A DNA stretch of 64,000 nt from Valencia hispanica (lineage: Eukaryota; Chordata; Actinopteri; Cyprinodontiformes; Valenciidae). The notes beneath the pieces are model-generated. The model had not been told where the DNA came from, searched no databases, and was given only the letters and a program-made list of their open reading frames with translations. Location of the stretch: NCBI GenBank assembly GCA_963556495.2, contig OY747709.1, positions 17,035,900 through 17,099,899 on the forward strand. Reading direction: 5' to 3'. Numbering within the stretch: position 1 is the first letter of the stretch; the number at the start of each line of letters is the position of its first letter. Shown piece by piece: positions 12,072 to 24,391 of the stretch. The position numbers were made by a program, and so were the translations under genes.

Positions 12072-13989
12072 CTGTGGGGAATCACACACAAATAACTGGT
12101 TATAGATTCATACTTATGTGCAGCCAGGGGTCAGGCAAGGCTTATACATAATGGATGAGGTGATGTGTGAGAGAGGGAGAGCTTTGAATCCTGTTAGTGC
12201 CATTTAACCAAGGCCCCTTTGCATATATTTAGCTTTGCATCCGTTCTCGCTCTGCCTATTTTCTTCATAATTGATGGTGATGAGGCTCATATGAATGACA
12301 AGGGGAAATGAAGTGGAGGCCTGTGCTGTGGAGAATTGACATCATTGAAAAGGTCAGCAGACGTACACACACATTTTCACACTCAAGAATACAAACACAT
12401 GCTTGGGGTTTCCCGGGAGGGGAGTGGGGGGGGGGGGGTTATGTTGTCAAGACAATCGGCGGTCACGATGGAAACACCGCAGCAACCGAAGCCAGCTGAT
12501 ACCCTTCCAGTCACTTATGTGATACAGACACACACTGATGGAGACACATTCTGTGCACAGAGCTGTTTCTGATCTCCAGCCTCATCCTGCAGGTCAGGAA
12601 AACGCTGTCATGGGTCCACAACCAATCCTCTGTCTCTGTAGGTTTAATTCCCACCCTGACTAACACACACACATGCACACACACGCACTCTCTTTCTCCT
12701 GGTGTCCTCTTATCTGTTTGTCCACCGCCTCGCTGCTGCCTGCCTCCAAAGCTCTCAATACCTCTCTTTCTAAGTGAAACAGAACGTGTTTTCGGATTTC
12801 TTTATTTTAAGCTGACAAAACCAGCCCAAAATGTATTGGAGGACATTGTAATACTGGGTGTTAAGCTAAAAAAATGTGGCATTACAGAAAGAGTGGACAC
12901 CTCAAATCCGTTTAAAATTTTGATCATCCCTGGATGGCTTGGTTACATTACTCCTTTCTGAAACACATCCAATCATTCCAGTCAAACAGCGTTTGAAATG
13001 TGTCAAACACTCAATTATTATTTTTTTCCTGCAAGAGAAAATTGAAACTCAAGTCACATCTTGAAGTCTTGACAAATCGGGGATGGCAGTCAGATGAGGC
13101 TGTCACATTTCCAACTCACTGTCCCCCCCCCCTGAATCATCAACCTCCTGCCCTCAAGTCAGCATCTACAGATTGCTTTGAGGGAAAAGCTGTTATAGAG
13201 CTGAGCGTGGTAAATTTTTCAGATCATTGCTTATAGTCCAGACTTTTTCTGATTTCAGAGCAATTGTTCCCATAACAGAGTCAACTCTGATACGCCAAAC
13301 CTGACACTCTCCATCTCTGTCGGGTGTCAGCGCTGCAGGGATACCCGTCGGCTAAATCTGCTTCAGCTACAACACTTAACTCTCACAAACTTCATATAAA
13401 ACTTCACCTACGGCTCCAATATCCGCCGACTTGTCCTGCAAGTTGAGACAATCCTCGGACATTCAGGCACAAACAGGTGGGCTCTGAAACTGACCTTTGT
13501 GACCTTTGCAGAGGCAGGCACCCATGGTCTAAGCGCAGCCAACCGGTTATCTGTTCACCATGGTGGAGGAGGAGGAAGAGTGGAAAAGAGGAGGAGGAGA
13601 GAAAAGATGCAGCAGAGGCAGGAGAAGTATCACTAGGCTGAGAAGCAGAGTCGGGGGGGAGCAATCGCCGGATAGGCTGGAGACTGATGCACCGGCTGAC
13701 TTCTCTATATGGGAGAAAAGAGGTGAGAGAGCGACACTAACAGAGTGAGGGGAGGGGAAATTGGGGAGAAAGCCTTAATGCCCGTTTGCTGACGAGTGTG
13801 AATCCCCTCCCCTTCTGTGTCTCCCATTCTCCTCCCACTGTATTCTCCCTCTCCATACTACTGTATCTATTACAGCCTCACTGTGAACAGAGAGCATGTT
13901 AATGGAGCCAAGGATAATCTGTTTGTGAATTATCTGGCTAAAGGATGGAGTCTACTCCCAGTAGTCGATAAAACATTTATTATATCACA
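12072..13989. other. no gene recognised, low-complexity runs
   Basis: Contains a G run at 12426-12438, short CA-rich stretches near 12662-12690, a C run near 13125-13134 and a purine-rich tract at 13560-13660 that is a poor coding candidate. If the gene on the minus strand is fam131c, its earlier exons may lie here or farther right, but none can be supported. Confidence 0.4.
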
Positions 13990-14965
13990 TTGATCATCTT
14001 CATGATTGTCTTTTTTTAAGGTTCTTTGGTAATTTTTTAACACTCAGACTTGTCTTGGTTTCATGATAACATGACTCAAAGGCAGCTCTAAACAGATGAG
14101 TTTTTAGTTGTGATTTAAAAGAACTCAGTGTTTCAGCAGCTTTCCAGTTGTCTGGAAGTTTGTTCCAGATTAGAGGAGCATAGAAACTGAAAGCTGCTTC
14201 TCTGTGTTTGGTTCTGATTCTAGGGATGTTGAGTAGACTGAAATTAGAGGACCTGAGTGTTCTTGTCGGTTGGTATAATAACAGCAGATCTTCAGGATAC
14301 TTTTGTGCTAAGCCATTCAATGATTTATAAACTAGTACAAGTATTTTGAAATGTACTATCTGAGCTACAGGGAGCCAGTGTAAGGACTTTAGAGCTGGGG
14401 TGATGTGCTCTACTTTCCTGGTTCTAGTGAGGACACCAGCAGCAGCATTCTGTATCAGCTGCAGCTGTCTAATTGACTTTTTAAGTAGACCTGTGAGGAC
14501 ACTGTTGCAGTAATCAATCCGACTAAAGATAAATGCATGGATGAGTTTTTCTAGGTCCTGTTGCGAAATCATACCTTTAATCCTAGAAATGTTCTTCAGG
14601 TGATAGAAGGCTGATCTTGTTATTGCCTTTATGTGACCCTGGAGGTTCAGGTCTGAATCCATAACCACACCTAAATTTCAGGCCTGATCAGTAGTTTCTA
14701 GCTGTATTAACTAAAGATGTGTGCTAACTCTTGATCGTTCCTCTTTAGTTCCAAAAGTAATTACTTCTGATTTGTTTCTGTTCAGCTGGAGAAAGTTAAA
14801 GCACATCCATGCAATGGTTTGCTCGATTAATTTTCTTAGGGTTTGGATGGGTTCAAAGTCACCTGGTGACATCGTAATGTAGAGCTGAGTATCATCTGCA
14901 TAGTTATGGTAGCTAACCTTATTGGTTAAAGGAACAACAATAAAATGATCTAAACCCCTCTATTC
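13990..14965 (-). mobile_element. L2-like LINE, truncated reverse transcriptase 3' part
   Basis: On the minus strand an open frame (14668-14000) starts MVMDSDLNLQGHIKAITRSA and includes FSRIDYCNSVLTGL, LQLIQNAAAGVLTRTRK, LKSLHWLPV and EAAFSFYAPLIWNKLP. This is the conserved C-terminal part of fish L2-like non-LTR reverse transcriptases. Sequence upstream to 14965 continues back to the YADD active-site region with a stop near 14680. Both the 5' part and the 3' tail are missing. Confidence 0.85.
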
Positions 14966-14978
14966 TAGCTTTGCTGGT

Positions 14979-15230
14979 ATGATCAGGGTTGTGGCCCTGC
15001 TGGAGGTGAACCTCCACCCTTATCTCAAGTCTCTACAGCCTCTAACATTTGTTTTATTTCCTAATACTCCCCTACATTTAGCTTCATCCATCAACTCTCA
15101 TCAGCTGCAGCTGCAAAATAAAACCACCGAAAACAGCATGATGCTAACACCACCATGCTTCACCCTGGAGATGTTGTGTTGAAGGTGATGTGCTATGCGA
15201 GTGTTCCTATAGAATTAAAGTTTTGGACCT
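14979..15230 (-). mobile_element. Tc1-like transposase fragment, minus strand
   Basis: On the plus strand CAGCATGATGCTAACACCAC and CATGCTTCACCCTGGAG are the reverse of the Tc1 KHGGVSIMLW-type region. CTGGAGGTGAACCTCCACCC is the reverse of the FTFQQD region. It directly abuts the LINE ending at 14965. No open frame. Confidence 0.7.
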
Positions 15231-16279
15231 AAAGAACAGCATCTCCACATAATCCTTTTTTGACTTTTCTGAATGATTCACTCTTATGAATAATCACTTT
15301 AAATAATTGTATTTCACTGCTCTGTTTTATCTATTGGAGCCACTGACATAATGTTCTACAATTTGATTAAGTGAACAATAAAATGTGTATTTTGTTGAAT
15401 AATATAGAAGCATTTCTATTTTTAGTGCTGCTGACTCATGTCACAGCTTGGTGTCCTCGGACATTTGTTCTAGCCATATTGTCTTCTTCTCAGCCTCTCA
15501 CAGGACACCACACTTGGACTATTTTCTAAAAGTGGTCTTGCAAAAAAACTTACAAAAACATAAAAGGAGGTACCTTTCTATTCACATTCTCCCTCTTTAT
15601 CTGTTCTGTCATTTGCTACACCAGAGGTGCCTCCTTGCACTTCTTCATTTTTCTTCCATCAGCATAAGAAACCACTTTTCATTTTTCAAAGCAGAAAAAG
15701 TCATGTTGAAAAGTGGTTTTGCATAACTGTTTCTGGATCTGTCTCACCTCTAACCCTGATGTTCGTCCTGGTTCTATCAGTTCTTGTGCTGCAGCCTGTT
15801 CTGCGCCCTTGCTATATTTGCCAGTCTGGCTCCTCGTTTCAAAAATTGCCTTCTACTCTCTGGTTGAGCTGGCCTTACATTGCTAATTAGCACACCTTTG
15901 CTCTGTGCTGCTCATTATCGTCTCAGTAAATATGCTCCTGGGGTTTTATTTGTTCTCTGCAACATCTTTGTTTCTTCTGTCTCTGTTGGTCATCCTCTGA
16001 GCTAAGCTTTTTGCATTGGTCCAGCTGAGCCTCAGATTGTTTGTATTTACAATATTAGGTTGTTGTTGTTGGGCTTTATGTTACTGCATCTGGTATGTGT
16101 TTAAATGTATTCATTACCTCGACCTGTCTGCCTCCTAAGACATTTGCTTTTGGGGTCTCCGCATCATTGAAGAGAAGAATATGTGTTCACCAATCAACTG
16201 TGCTATTAACTTGTTCAGCAAGGTCAATAGCTGTCCTCACACTCAACAATAGACTCGACAAAGGAATTGATCTGGAAGT
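15231..16279. other. no gene recognised
   Basis: T-rich sequence with no exon-like segment or recognised transposon. Confidence 0.35.
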
Positions 16280-16567
16280 GAAGCTAATTTATGTCTTGGG
16301 AGCAGGGGGAGAATATAAGACGCATCATCATCATCATCATCATCATCATCGGTCCCCAATGTCCTTTTTTACTTTTTCTTTTAACTGTGTGTGTGCATGG
16401 GAGTTGGGTTGGGGGGAGGGGGGTATAACTGTGACCATGCTTTTAAATCTGTGGGGGAGGGAAGGGAAGGTGGTTTTATGTGGGGTCATTTTAATCTGTA
16501 AAGCACTTTGTAATGCAACTTCTTGTATGAAAAGCGCTTTAGAAATAAAGTTTGATTTGATTTGATT
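16280..16567 (+). repeat. possible 3' end of a non-LTR element with (TTTGA)n tail, containing (CAT)n
   Basis: The stretch GTAAAGCACTTTGTAATGCA followed by GAAAAGCGCTTTAGAAATAA and ATTTGATTTGATT resembles the 3' ends of fish retroposons that finish in a short tandem repeat. A run of nine CAT triplets lies at 16322-16350. It encodes His in one frame but no gene is implied. Confidence 0.5.
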
Positions 16568-17436
16568 AGATCAAAGAGTTACCTGCTCCAATTTTTTCTT
16601 CTAAATACCATGAACAAATGCAAGTCCAGGGGAATTTTGGAAGTTTGAAAAAAATTGAGACTCTGCATGGCTAGTAATATAACAAAGAATTCGAAATGTT
16701 TAAAGCAAATGTTTGAATTAATGTCCCACTGATCGTTAAGTCACCGTAAAAGCAAAACAAGTCACATATATCTGTTTTGTCAGTCGTTAGAGTGTTATCT
16801 GCATTTTAGTTTGTGATTGTGAAACTGAACGATGCACCAATGATGAAAACGTTAGAATTTTTTTCATAATTTTTTTTGTTGTCGTATTGAACCTTAAACC
16901 TTTTAAGTTTGCAGAACCTTTTGAATTTTCAGTGATGAACCAAATTGCAGAGGTAGGCAGCCATAAGAGAAAAAAATATAGATCCTACAGAACTATTGCT
17001 TTGTATAATAACTTTTATCACAGAATAACTCCTCTGTATTTATGTCCAGCAGAGGGTTAAGCATAGGCTTAATAAGAGTGTTAACCTGCTACTTACTTTC
17101 TTGTTGCAGCTAGCTGTATTGTGATGCTAATGCTAGCTTGCATGTAAACAGAAACAGTTCTAGATTCCGTTTTCTTTCGCAATAATATTACTGTATGCAA
17201 ACAACATATTGTAAACGTCTCTGATTATGGAAAATATGTTCATAGCAGGACCTGATGCATTTTTAGTCTTTATTTAACCTTTTAGGTATAATATTGATGT
17301 GTCCACACAGGGCAAAGACATTTTTTTTGTATACTCTAGCACCATCCATATAGGCAGCAGGGTAATTCAAAGTGCTTTATAATAAGTTGCTTAAAGAGAA
17401 CTACAAAAAAACACCAAATAAACAAAATAATATATA
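16568..17436. other. no gene recognised
   Basis: AT-rich sequence without exons or recognisable transposon ends. Confidence 0.35.
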
Positions 17437-18936
17437 AACTCAGCAAAAAAAAGAAACATCCTCTGACTTTCAACTGTTTTTACTTTCATTAAACTTAATG
17501 TGTGTAAATATTTGTATGAACACTAAAAGAGTCAACACCATAAGACATAAACTAAAAATGTTTCACAGACATGTGACTAACAGAAATAGAATAACGTGTC
17601 CTTGAATGAAGGGAGGCTCAAAATCAAAAGTACCAGTCAGTATCTGGTGTGGCCACCAGCTGCTTGAAGTACTGCAGTGCATCTCCTCCTCATGGACTGG
17701 ACCAGATTTGTCAGTTCTTGCTGTGAGATGTTACCCCACTCTTCCACCAAGGCACTTGCAAGTTTCTGGACATTTCTGGGGGGAATGGCCCTAGCCCTCA
17801 CCCTGCGATCCAACAGGTCCCAGACGTGCTCAATGGGATTGAGATCCGGGCTCTTCGCTGGCCATGGCAGAACACTGACATTGCTCGTTCTGTGCGTGAG
17901 TTTCTGCATGACAGCAGTGTGGCTGGTGGCATTGTCCTGCTGGAGGACCATGTCCGGAAGAGCATGCATAAAGAGTACCACATGAGGAAGGAGGATGTCT
18001 TCCCTGTACCGCAAGGCATTGAGATTGCCTACAATGACAATAAGCTCAGTCCGATGGTGATGTGATATACCGCCCCAGACCATGACGGACCCCCCACCTC
18101 CAAATCGATCCCGGTCCAGGGTACAGGCCTCGGTGTAACGCTCATTCCTTCGACAATAAACACGAATCCGTCCATCACCCCTGGTGAGACAAAACCGTGA
18201 CTCATCAGTGAAGAGCACTTTTTTCCACTCCTGTCTGGTCCAGCGAAGGTGGGTTTGTGCCCATAGGCGGCTTTGTTGCTGGTGATGTCTGGTAAGGACC
18301 TGCCTTACAACAGGCCTACAAGCCCTCAATCCAGCCTCTCTCAGCCTATTGCGGACAGTCTGAGCACTGTTGGAGGGATTGTGTGTTCCTGGTGTGACTC
18401 GGGCAGTTGTTGTGGCCATCCTGTGTACCTGTCACGCAGGTGTGATATTCGGCTGTACCGATCCTGTGCAGGTGTTGTTACACGTGGTCTTCCACTGCGA
18501 GGATGATCAGCTGTCCTTCCCGTCTCCCTGTAGCGCTGTCTTAGGCGTCTCACAGTGCGGACATGGCAATTTATTGCCCTTGCCACATCAGCAGTCCTCA
18601 TGCCTCCCTGCAGCATGCCTAATGCACGTTCACGCAGATGAGCAGGGACCCTGGGCATCTTTCTTTGGGTGTTTTTCACAGTCGCTAGACAAGTCTCTTT
18701 AGTGTCCTGCGTTTTTAGAACTGTGACCTTAAATGCCTACTTTCTGTAAGCTGTTAAGGTCTTAACGACCATTCCAAAGGTGCATGTTAATTAATTGATT
18801 ATGGTTAATTGAACATGCATGGAAAACATTGTTTAAACCCTTTACAATGAAGATCTGTAAAGTTATTTGGATTTTTACAACATTATTGTTGAAATACACA
18901 GTCCTGAAAAAGGGACGTTTCTTTTTTTGCTGAGTT
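17437..18936 (-). mobile_element. Tc1-like transposon, full length with frameshifted transposase
   Basis: A 1500-bp element flanked by TA (17435-17436 and 18937-18938). Its ends are inverted copies of AACTCAGCAAAAAAAGAAAC followed by A/GTCC. The transposase runs on the minus strand. This family is different from the 9977 element, as TIR and protein both differ. TIR similarity is short (about 24 bp). Confidence 0.95.
17637..18679 (-). pseudogene. Tc1-like transposase with a single frameshift
   Basis: The N-terminal half (start 18679) reads MKNTQRKMPRVPAHLRERAL and includes an HTH block MRTADVARAINCHVRTVRRL and RSGRPRVTT. It goes out of frame at about 18410-18425. The C-terminal half (18419-17637) continues with QTVRNRLREAGLRACRPV and keeps all three catalytic positions: Asp in LFTDESRF, Asp in LQQDNATSHTA, Glu in SPDLNPIEHVW. 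It ends AAGGHTRY before the stop. Apart from that shift the gene looks complete, so the copy lost function recently or the shift is a sequencing error. Confidence 0.93.
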
Positions 18937-18938
18937 TA

Positions 18939-21339
18939 TTAAAATACAAAGCATATCTTAAAAGCATAAATTATGAGACAAATTCATACAAAAAGAAAAT
19001 GTTAAAACCACAAGTTTAAGCAAATAAAAACCTAAAAAATAATAAGATGAAATAAAATGCCATCTTGGTCCTTGGTGGGTGAAGCTGTAATAAGCAATAA
19101 TGTTTCTATCTGCTAACCTCCTTACCATCATCTCAGTAAAGCTTGATTTACAGCTTAAAATTTTCATCATATGACTAAATGATGAAGCAGACTCAATGAC
19201 AGTATTGCTCTGAAAGAAGAAGTGAAACTCCACAACTTACACAAAAATCTGGACCAAATACATTCTGACGTACAATCTAATACAAACACAAATGACACAA
19301 TCTGTATTCCTTTCCCTGCTCTGGTGATCCCTATCCTGGCATTGTAACTGATGCTTATGTCACACTGAGCAACAGCACTTTTTCCTCCATGGTGGAGGAA
19401 AATCATGTTGCCGTAGCAACTACATCCATGCTTCTGCAGCTTGTTTTAAAGTAATTGGCCAGAGAAAGAAAAAAAACAAAATGTATTGTACATTGGAGGT
19501 CTGTGTCGATAAAGTTTGCAAACATTCAGACACGGATTTCATTTATTTAAAGGAATTTACCGAAAAAGATATGAGTGATGCGTTTCATTTCCCTTCTAAG
19601 TGAGCCCATAGACCAAATTCTCCATTTTAAAGTCAACCCAAGCAGAAATTATCACAAGTAACTTGTAAACTCTCACAGAAGGAAATGATGAGAAAGCCCT
19701 TAGAAAAACTAATAGTGATTACAGAGATTAGATCTGATTAAATTATTCCCACGCCTTGTGTCTGTGATAGTTCATAACTGATCTACACCAAACATGTAAG
19801 GAATAACAAATGTCCTACTTACAGTTAATTTAGTTTTATCTGATTTTAACCTGTTTGATATTTCTGTTGACTTTCACAGATTGATCTGAGCTCTCAGTTT
19901 CATGTGACCAAATTAAAAGATGAAATGTTTTATTGGTTTTCTTGAGATCACAAGTCTTTTGAGAGTCTCATTCGCACCAGTAAACACAGCTTTAAATCTG
20001 ATGCTATTTTGGTTCCCTTGAGACTTCAATGAACCCTGCAACCTCACTGGGACATTGTGGAAGTCTCCCAGAAAATGTGGAGTCCTACGGGATTCTTAGA
20101 AAACATTACAGAAAAGAGTAAACAGATCTTAAAGCTTTATGGTGAACTACTAATAATCCCCTGAGTGCTTCTGAAACCTCCTCTAGGGACTCCCTGGAGA
20201 AACACAAGAGCACCTCGAACAAAAGCAGGGCCTCTCACAGACTCATTGCGCTCTTTTGGGAAAACCTTTGAAAAGACAAAAAAAGAGAGAACCCAATACG
20301 TGAACCTTTAGTATGTCGTAACCCAGGAAAAACATCCAAGAACTCCGGAAACCTCTTTCTGGAATGATGAAACCTTCCAGACATGCTTAGTCACCCCTAT
20401 ACCCTTGCTTGGGGAGCATGAAATCAGAGAACTTTCCCATTTGTCATTAAAGAAATCCAAAGCTACACGAAAAAATTCCAATGAAATCCCATCTTTGAGT
20501 CTCAAAAGCTGTTTAATGTCTCAACAAATCATGCTGAAACACCCTACTCTTATTGACAGGACAGGACAGGCTTAGGATCTGTCTGACCTCTGGTGGTAGA
20601 ATGGTAAAAGTGCAACAGCTCCATTAGTTTTCAGTGGCCCTCCAAAGTCAACAGAGACTCTTAAAATCCCTGGTTTTTGTTATGGACAAAATGTGGCAAA
20701 GATAAATAATTTTGAAACATTTTCCAAAAATCTGAATAACAAAAAAATCTGTGTGATGAGAAACGACTAAACTTCCAACAACCTGGTTTCATAAGTGTGC
20801 AGACTTTTAAACTAATTTGCTGACACACCTTTTTCATTCCTTTTCACAATTCATTCTCTTTGAATTCACACCTTCCATTAATTCTGGAGAATCTGATGAA
20901 CTAGAAATACAGTTTTACTGTCTTAGTAGGGTTTTCTTGAAGTACAGTCATTTGCATCCTTCAGCTAAAGCCAAGGTTAAAAAAGGAGGTTACAAAGGTC
21001 TGATTGCACAAAGGTATCAGTCAGCAGAAGGGCACAAAATATCAATGGTTTTATGGCACAGTGACAACAGTGGGTCATAATTGTTAAAGGTATTGGACAT
21101 GTGATATTATAAAATGTAGAGTTTTTTCAAATATTGATAATAAAAAAAAAGGACAAGAAACTAGCCAGGGAGGCAGAACTGCAATAATTTCTGCCAAATT
21201 CTAGCTGCAATGTTTTTCAGGGCTATGAGACAGTTAGCATTTTAGGTAGAACATCCTGGGCAGACTGACATATTGGAGAACATGTTATAGGTTTTTAAAG
21301 GTAAGTCTGACCAAAAACAACAATGGACATCTTATGTAT
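18939..21339. other. no gene recognised
   Basis: AT-rich sequence with no exon or known repeat ends seen. Confidence 0.35.
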
Positions 21340-22422
21340 ATAAATATATAGTCTGGCCATGACCCATAAACAAACTCAATCCAAGGGGCGGAATCTACGG
21401 TTGTCTTTCAATCTGTCTCTGCACGCAATTGTGATGTGTCCATAGATGGAAATCAGTCAATGTGGCAGTCCGCCATACACCATTGAAGAAGAAGAACGAG
21501 GCAGTCAAGGCATCCTATAACAACATCAACATCAATGACTTCTGTTGTTTTTGTCAGAAAAATATGAGAATATCTGTTGTAGCCTACTGACAACAGACCA
21601 TTCCTGAGCCGCAACCATATTTGTTGTTTTGCTCCGTCGCAGCTCTGGCGTGTTGGTGCTAGGCCTGCCCAATGTCTCTAAACAAACAAAGGGCCTGATT
21701 GATCAATATTCAAAATAAAGAGCTCAAAATTGCATGCGCCACAAAAATTCTGCGCCAAGGGCGTGTTCCTGATTTGCGGGTAATCTACTAAGATTGTGTG
21801 GGCACACCATAACAGGCACAAAGAGCAGTATTCAAATGAGGGCTTCGCGTCCTCTGCTGTGTGTGCCAGCCTCTCTGTCCCATGCACTGTGCCACAGCCA
21901 GAGAGAGGAGGAATAGGCGCAGAGGATATATGATGCATCTTTGGTAAAAATAAAATAGGGGAAAAAAACGACATAGCCTACCTGTCAAATCTATGGCTGT
22001 TAGAGAGTTGATTACTATTAGGCTAGACGTTTTGACAAAAGGGGCAAAGATCCAGTAGGTCCACAAGGACACAAAAATTATAATAACATTGTGCAAAGTG
22101 AGAGTTCTTCTATTAATAGACTGAGGAGAATGAAGATGAAAACTAAAGACTAAAATATCCCCTTTCTATTGTCTTTTTGAGACTGCTGCCTGAAAACAAA
22201 AAACTAAAGCCAAACGCTTTCATAATAAAACAAATCTCAAACTGATCGCCTGTCAGAAGGTTCAGCTACCGATTATCAAACCACTTAGGTTAGTTAGCTT
22301 TATTAGCTATATTAGGTATTTATCAGGAAAGTCGCTCCTAATCAATGAATTCATCACTGAACATAAAATACATGCCTTTTTTTATCTGAAACCTGGCTAG
22401 ACGTAAACAATGAAACATTTGC

Positions 22423-22985
22423 TCCCAGCTTTAGTCCGTGAGGCAGACACTCTGTTTACTTTTAAGGCCAGGCTTAAAACTTTCCTTTTTGATAAAGCTT
22501 ATAGTTAGAGTGGCTTAGGTCATCCTGAGCTATCTCTGTAGTTATGCTGCTATAGGCTTAGACTGCTGGAGGACAGACTTACCAATTTTCTTCACTCTGC
22601 TACTTCCTTTTCTAGAACGACTCTCCAGTTGTATTACAGTACATTCTGTTATTTCGACTGTTAATTTTGTTTTCTCTCAGTGTTTTTCTCCCCATCGAAG
22701 ATATACCTGGTCTGGTATCCTGCTTGGCTGCAATGCCCTGTTGGACGGGGGGCATCGACTGGGATGCTCAGTATGAGGGATTGCTGAAGGATTGCTGTGG
22801 TTGGAAATCTGCCCAACCTCACGCCAATGACTGACTTCAATCTGCTGGGATTCCTTAAATAAGAAACTTTTTAACTGATTGGAATGTTTGTATAATTGTA
22901 TTGAAATGACTTCTTGTTAAGTGCCTTGAGATGACATCTGTTGTGAATTGGCGCTATATAAATAAACTGAATGGAATTGAATTGA
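22423..22985 (+). mobile_element. 5'-truncated LINE inserted inside the L2-like LINE, 6-bp target duplication
   Basis: The insert begins PALVREADTLFTFKARLKTF followed by LFDKAYS and stop, the last residues of a LINE reverse transcriptase. About 480 bases of 3' UTR follow, ending in GCGCTATATAAATAAACTGA and an ATTGA-type short tandem tail. ATTTGC occurs on both sides (22417-22422 and 22986-22991). Removing the insert and one ATTTGC puts the host endonuclease frame back in register. Confidence 0.85.
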
Positions 22986-23891
22986 ATTTGCATTCATAGA
23001 ATCTACTCCTCCAAATTACAATTTCTTAAGCGAGAGCAGGAGAAACAGACGAGATGGAGGCGTAGCCACAATTTTTCATAACTCAATGAACTTTAAAAAG
23101 GTATCCCTGGGCATATTTGATTCTTTTGAATACCTAGCCACGCAGATAAATTAGCCTAAAAAAGCTCTATTTCTAAGTTTATATAAAACCCCCAAAACTT
23201 AACTCTAACTTCTTTAATGAGTTCAGTGACCTTTTCTCCATAAAATGTATCAATTATGACCAATTAATCATTGCGGAGGACTTCAACATCCATACTGACA
23301 ACCCCCAGGATAGAGTGGCAAAAACATTAAGTGACACTCTTCACAACTTAGGCCTGACCTAGCATGTCAAACAACCAACACACAATAAAGGAAACACTAT
23401 GGACTTCATTATCTGCATTGGTTTAACTATATCTGACATCTCGGCAATTGATATTGCATTATCTGATCATTTCTGTGTTTTCTTTGAAAGTACCATCTCT
23501 GCTAAAATATCTAGCCACAGTAAGATAACTGTAAAAAAGTGTTCTTTAAGAGACAGTTCTGTTGAAACATTTAAAAGTATTTACCCTTCCACCACATCCC
23601 CCTCATCTCCCAACTCCAACTCAATAAACAAGCTGGTAGATCATTTCCTTGTGAAAATCTCAGACATCATTAATTTCATTGCTCCGACTAAAGTGAAAGT
23701 AGTCTCAGGTAGAAAGAAGTCTCTGTGGACAAGCGATCCACTGGTACGTAGGGAAAAAAGGGAGTGTTGATGAGCCGAGAGAAAATGGCGGAAAACTCGA
23801 CTCCAGGTTCACTGTGAGATCTACAAAGAGAGACTGAACAGATATCAGTTATCTTCAAAAGAAGCTAGGGAATCTTTCTTCTCTGAAATCA

Positions 23892-24391
23892 TTAAAGAGG
23901 CTAAATGCAATTTTCTGAAATTTTAACTCGCGACTGACCCCATGTGGCCAAAAACGGAACTGCTCTTCCTTTCTGCTCTCGCTCTCGCAGCGTGCGCTAG
24001 TGCGCCGGTCGCTCTCAATCTTCTATCTTTTTCGGGCACTTGTCAGGAGTTTAACTTTTTTAGTCTTATGTGGAGTTACTGTTGGTGTCAAAGTTGTCCT
24101 GGGTCTCTTCTGTGTATTCGCACAATCCATTGAACTGCTTGCGAGTGCTGACTACCGGTAGTGATCTGAAACATTTAACATGAACGCGCTTGACGTCACA
24201 TCCACAGACAGCGCAGGAAAATTGGACCCGACAGAAAATAGAAAAAATTGGATACAGGCTTATAGGTGCACCCACTGTGAGCTGACAAGGTGTCAGTGTG
24301 CTCATCAGGAGATGTTTGAGTCATAAATGGTCAAATAAAAAGGCTGTTGTTACCTTTATTTTGGGGGAAAAGTTGCAAACAGCCTCTTTAA
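23892..24391. mobile_element. probable MITE inserted in the LINE
   Basis: Inverted similar ends: left TTAAAGAGGCTAAATGCAA, right (minus strand) TTAAAGAGGCTGTTTGCAA. The 500 bases between are not LINE-like and contain no gene. Flanks GAAATCAT and GAAACAT are similar but not an exact target duplication. Confidence 0.5.

Noticed and set aside
13560..13748. Glu/Arg/Gly-rich plus-strand frame starting MVEEEEEWKR
   Set aside because: Purine-rich low-complexity DNA. No splice sites or homologous pattern.
16095..16565. 156-codon plus-strand frame with nine His
   Set aside because: The His run is a CAT microsatellite and the frame runs into a retroposon-like 3' tail.
17677..18702. Several plus-strand frames over the 17.4-18.9 kb element
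   Set aside because: They are antisense to the Tc1 transposase, whose coding strand is minus.
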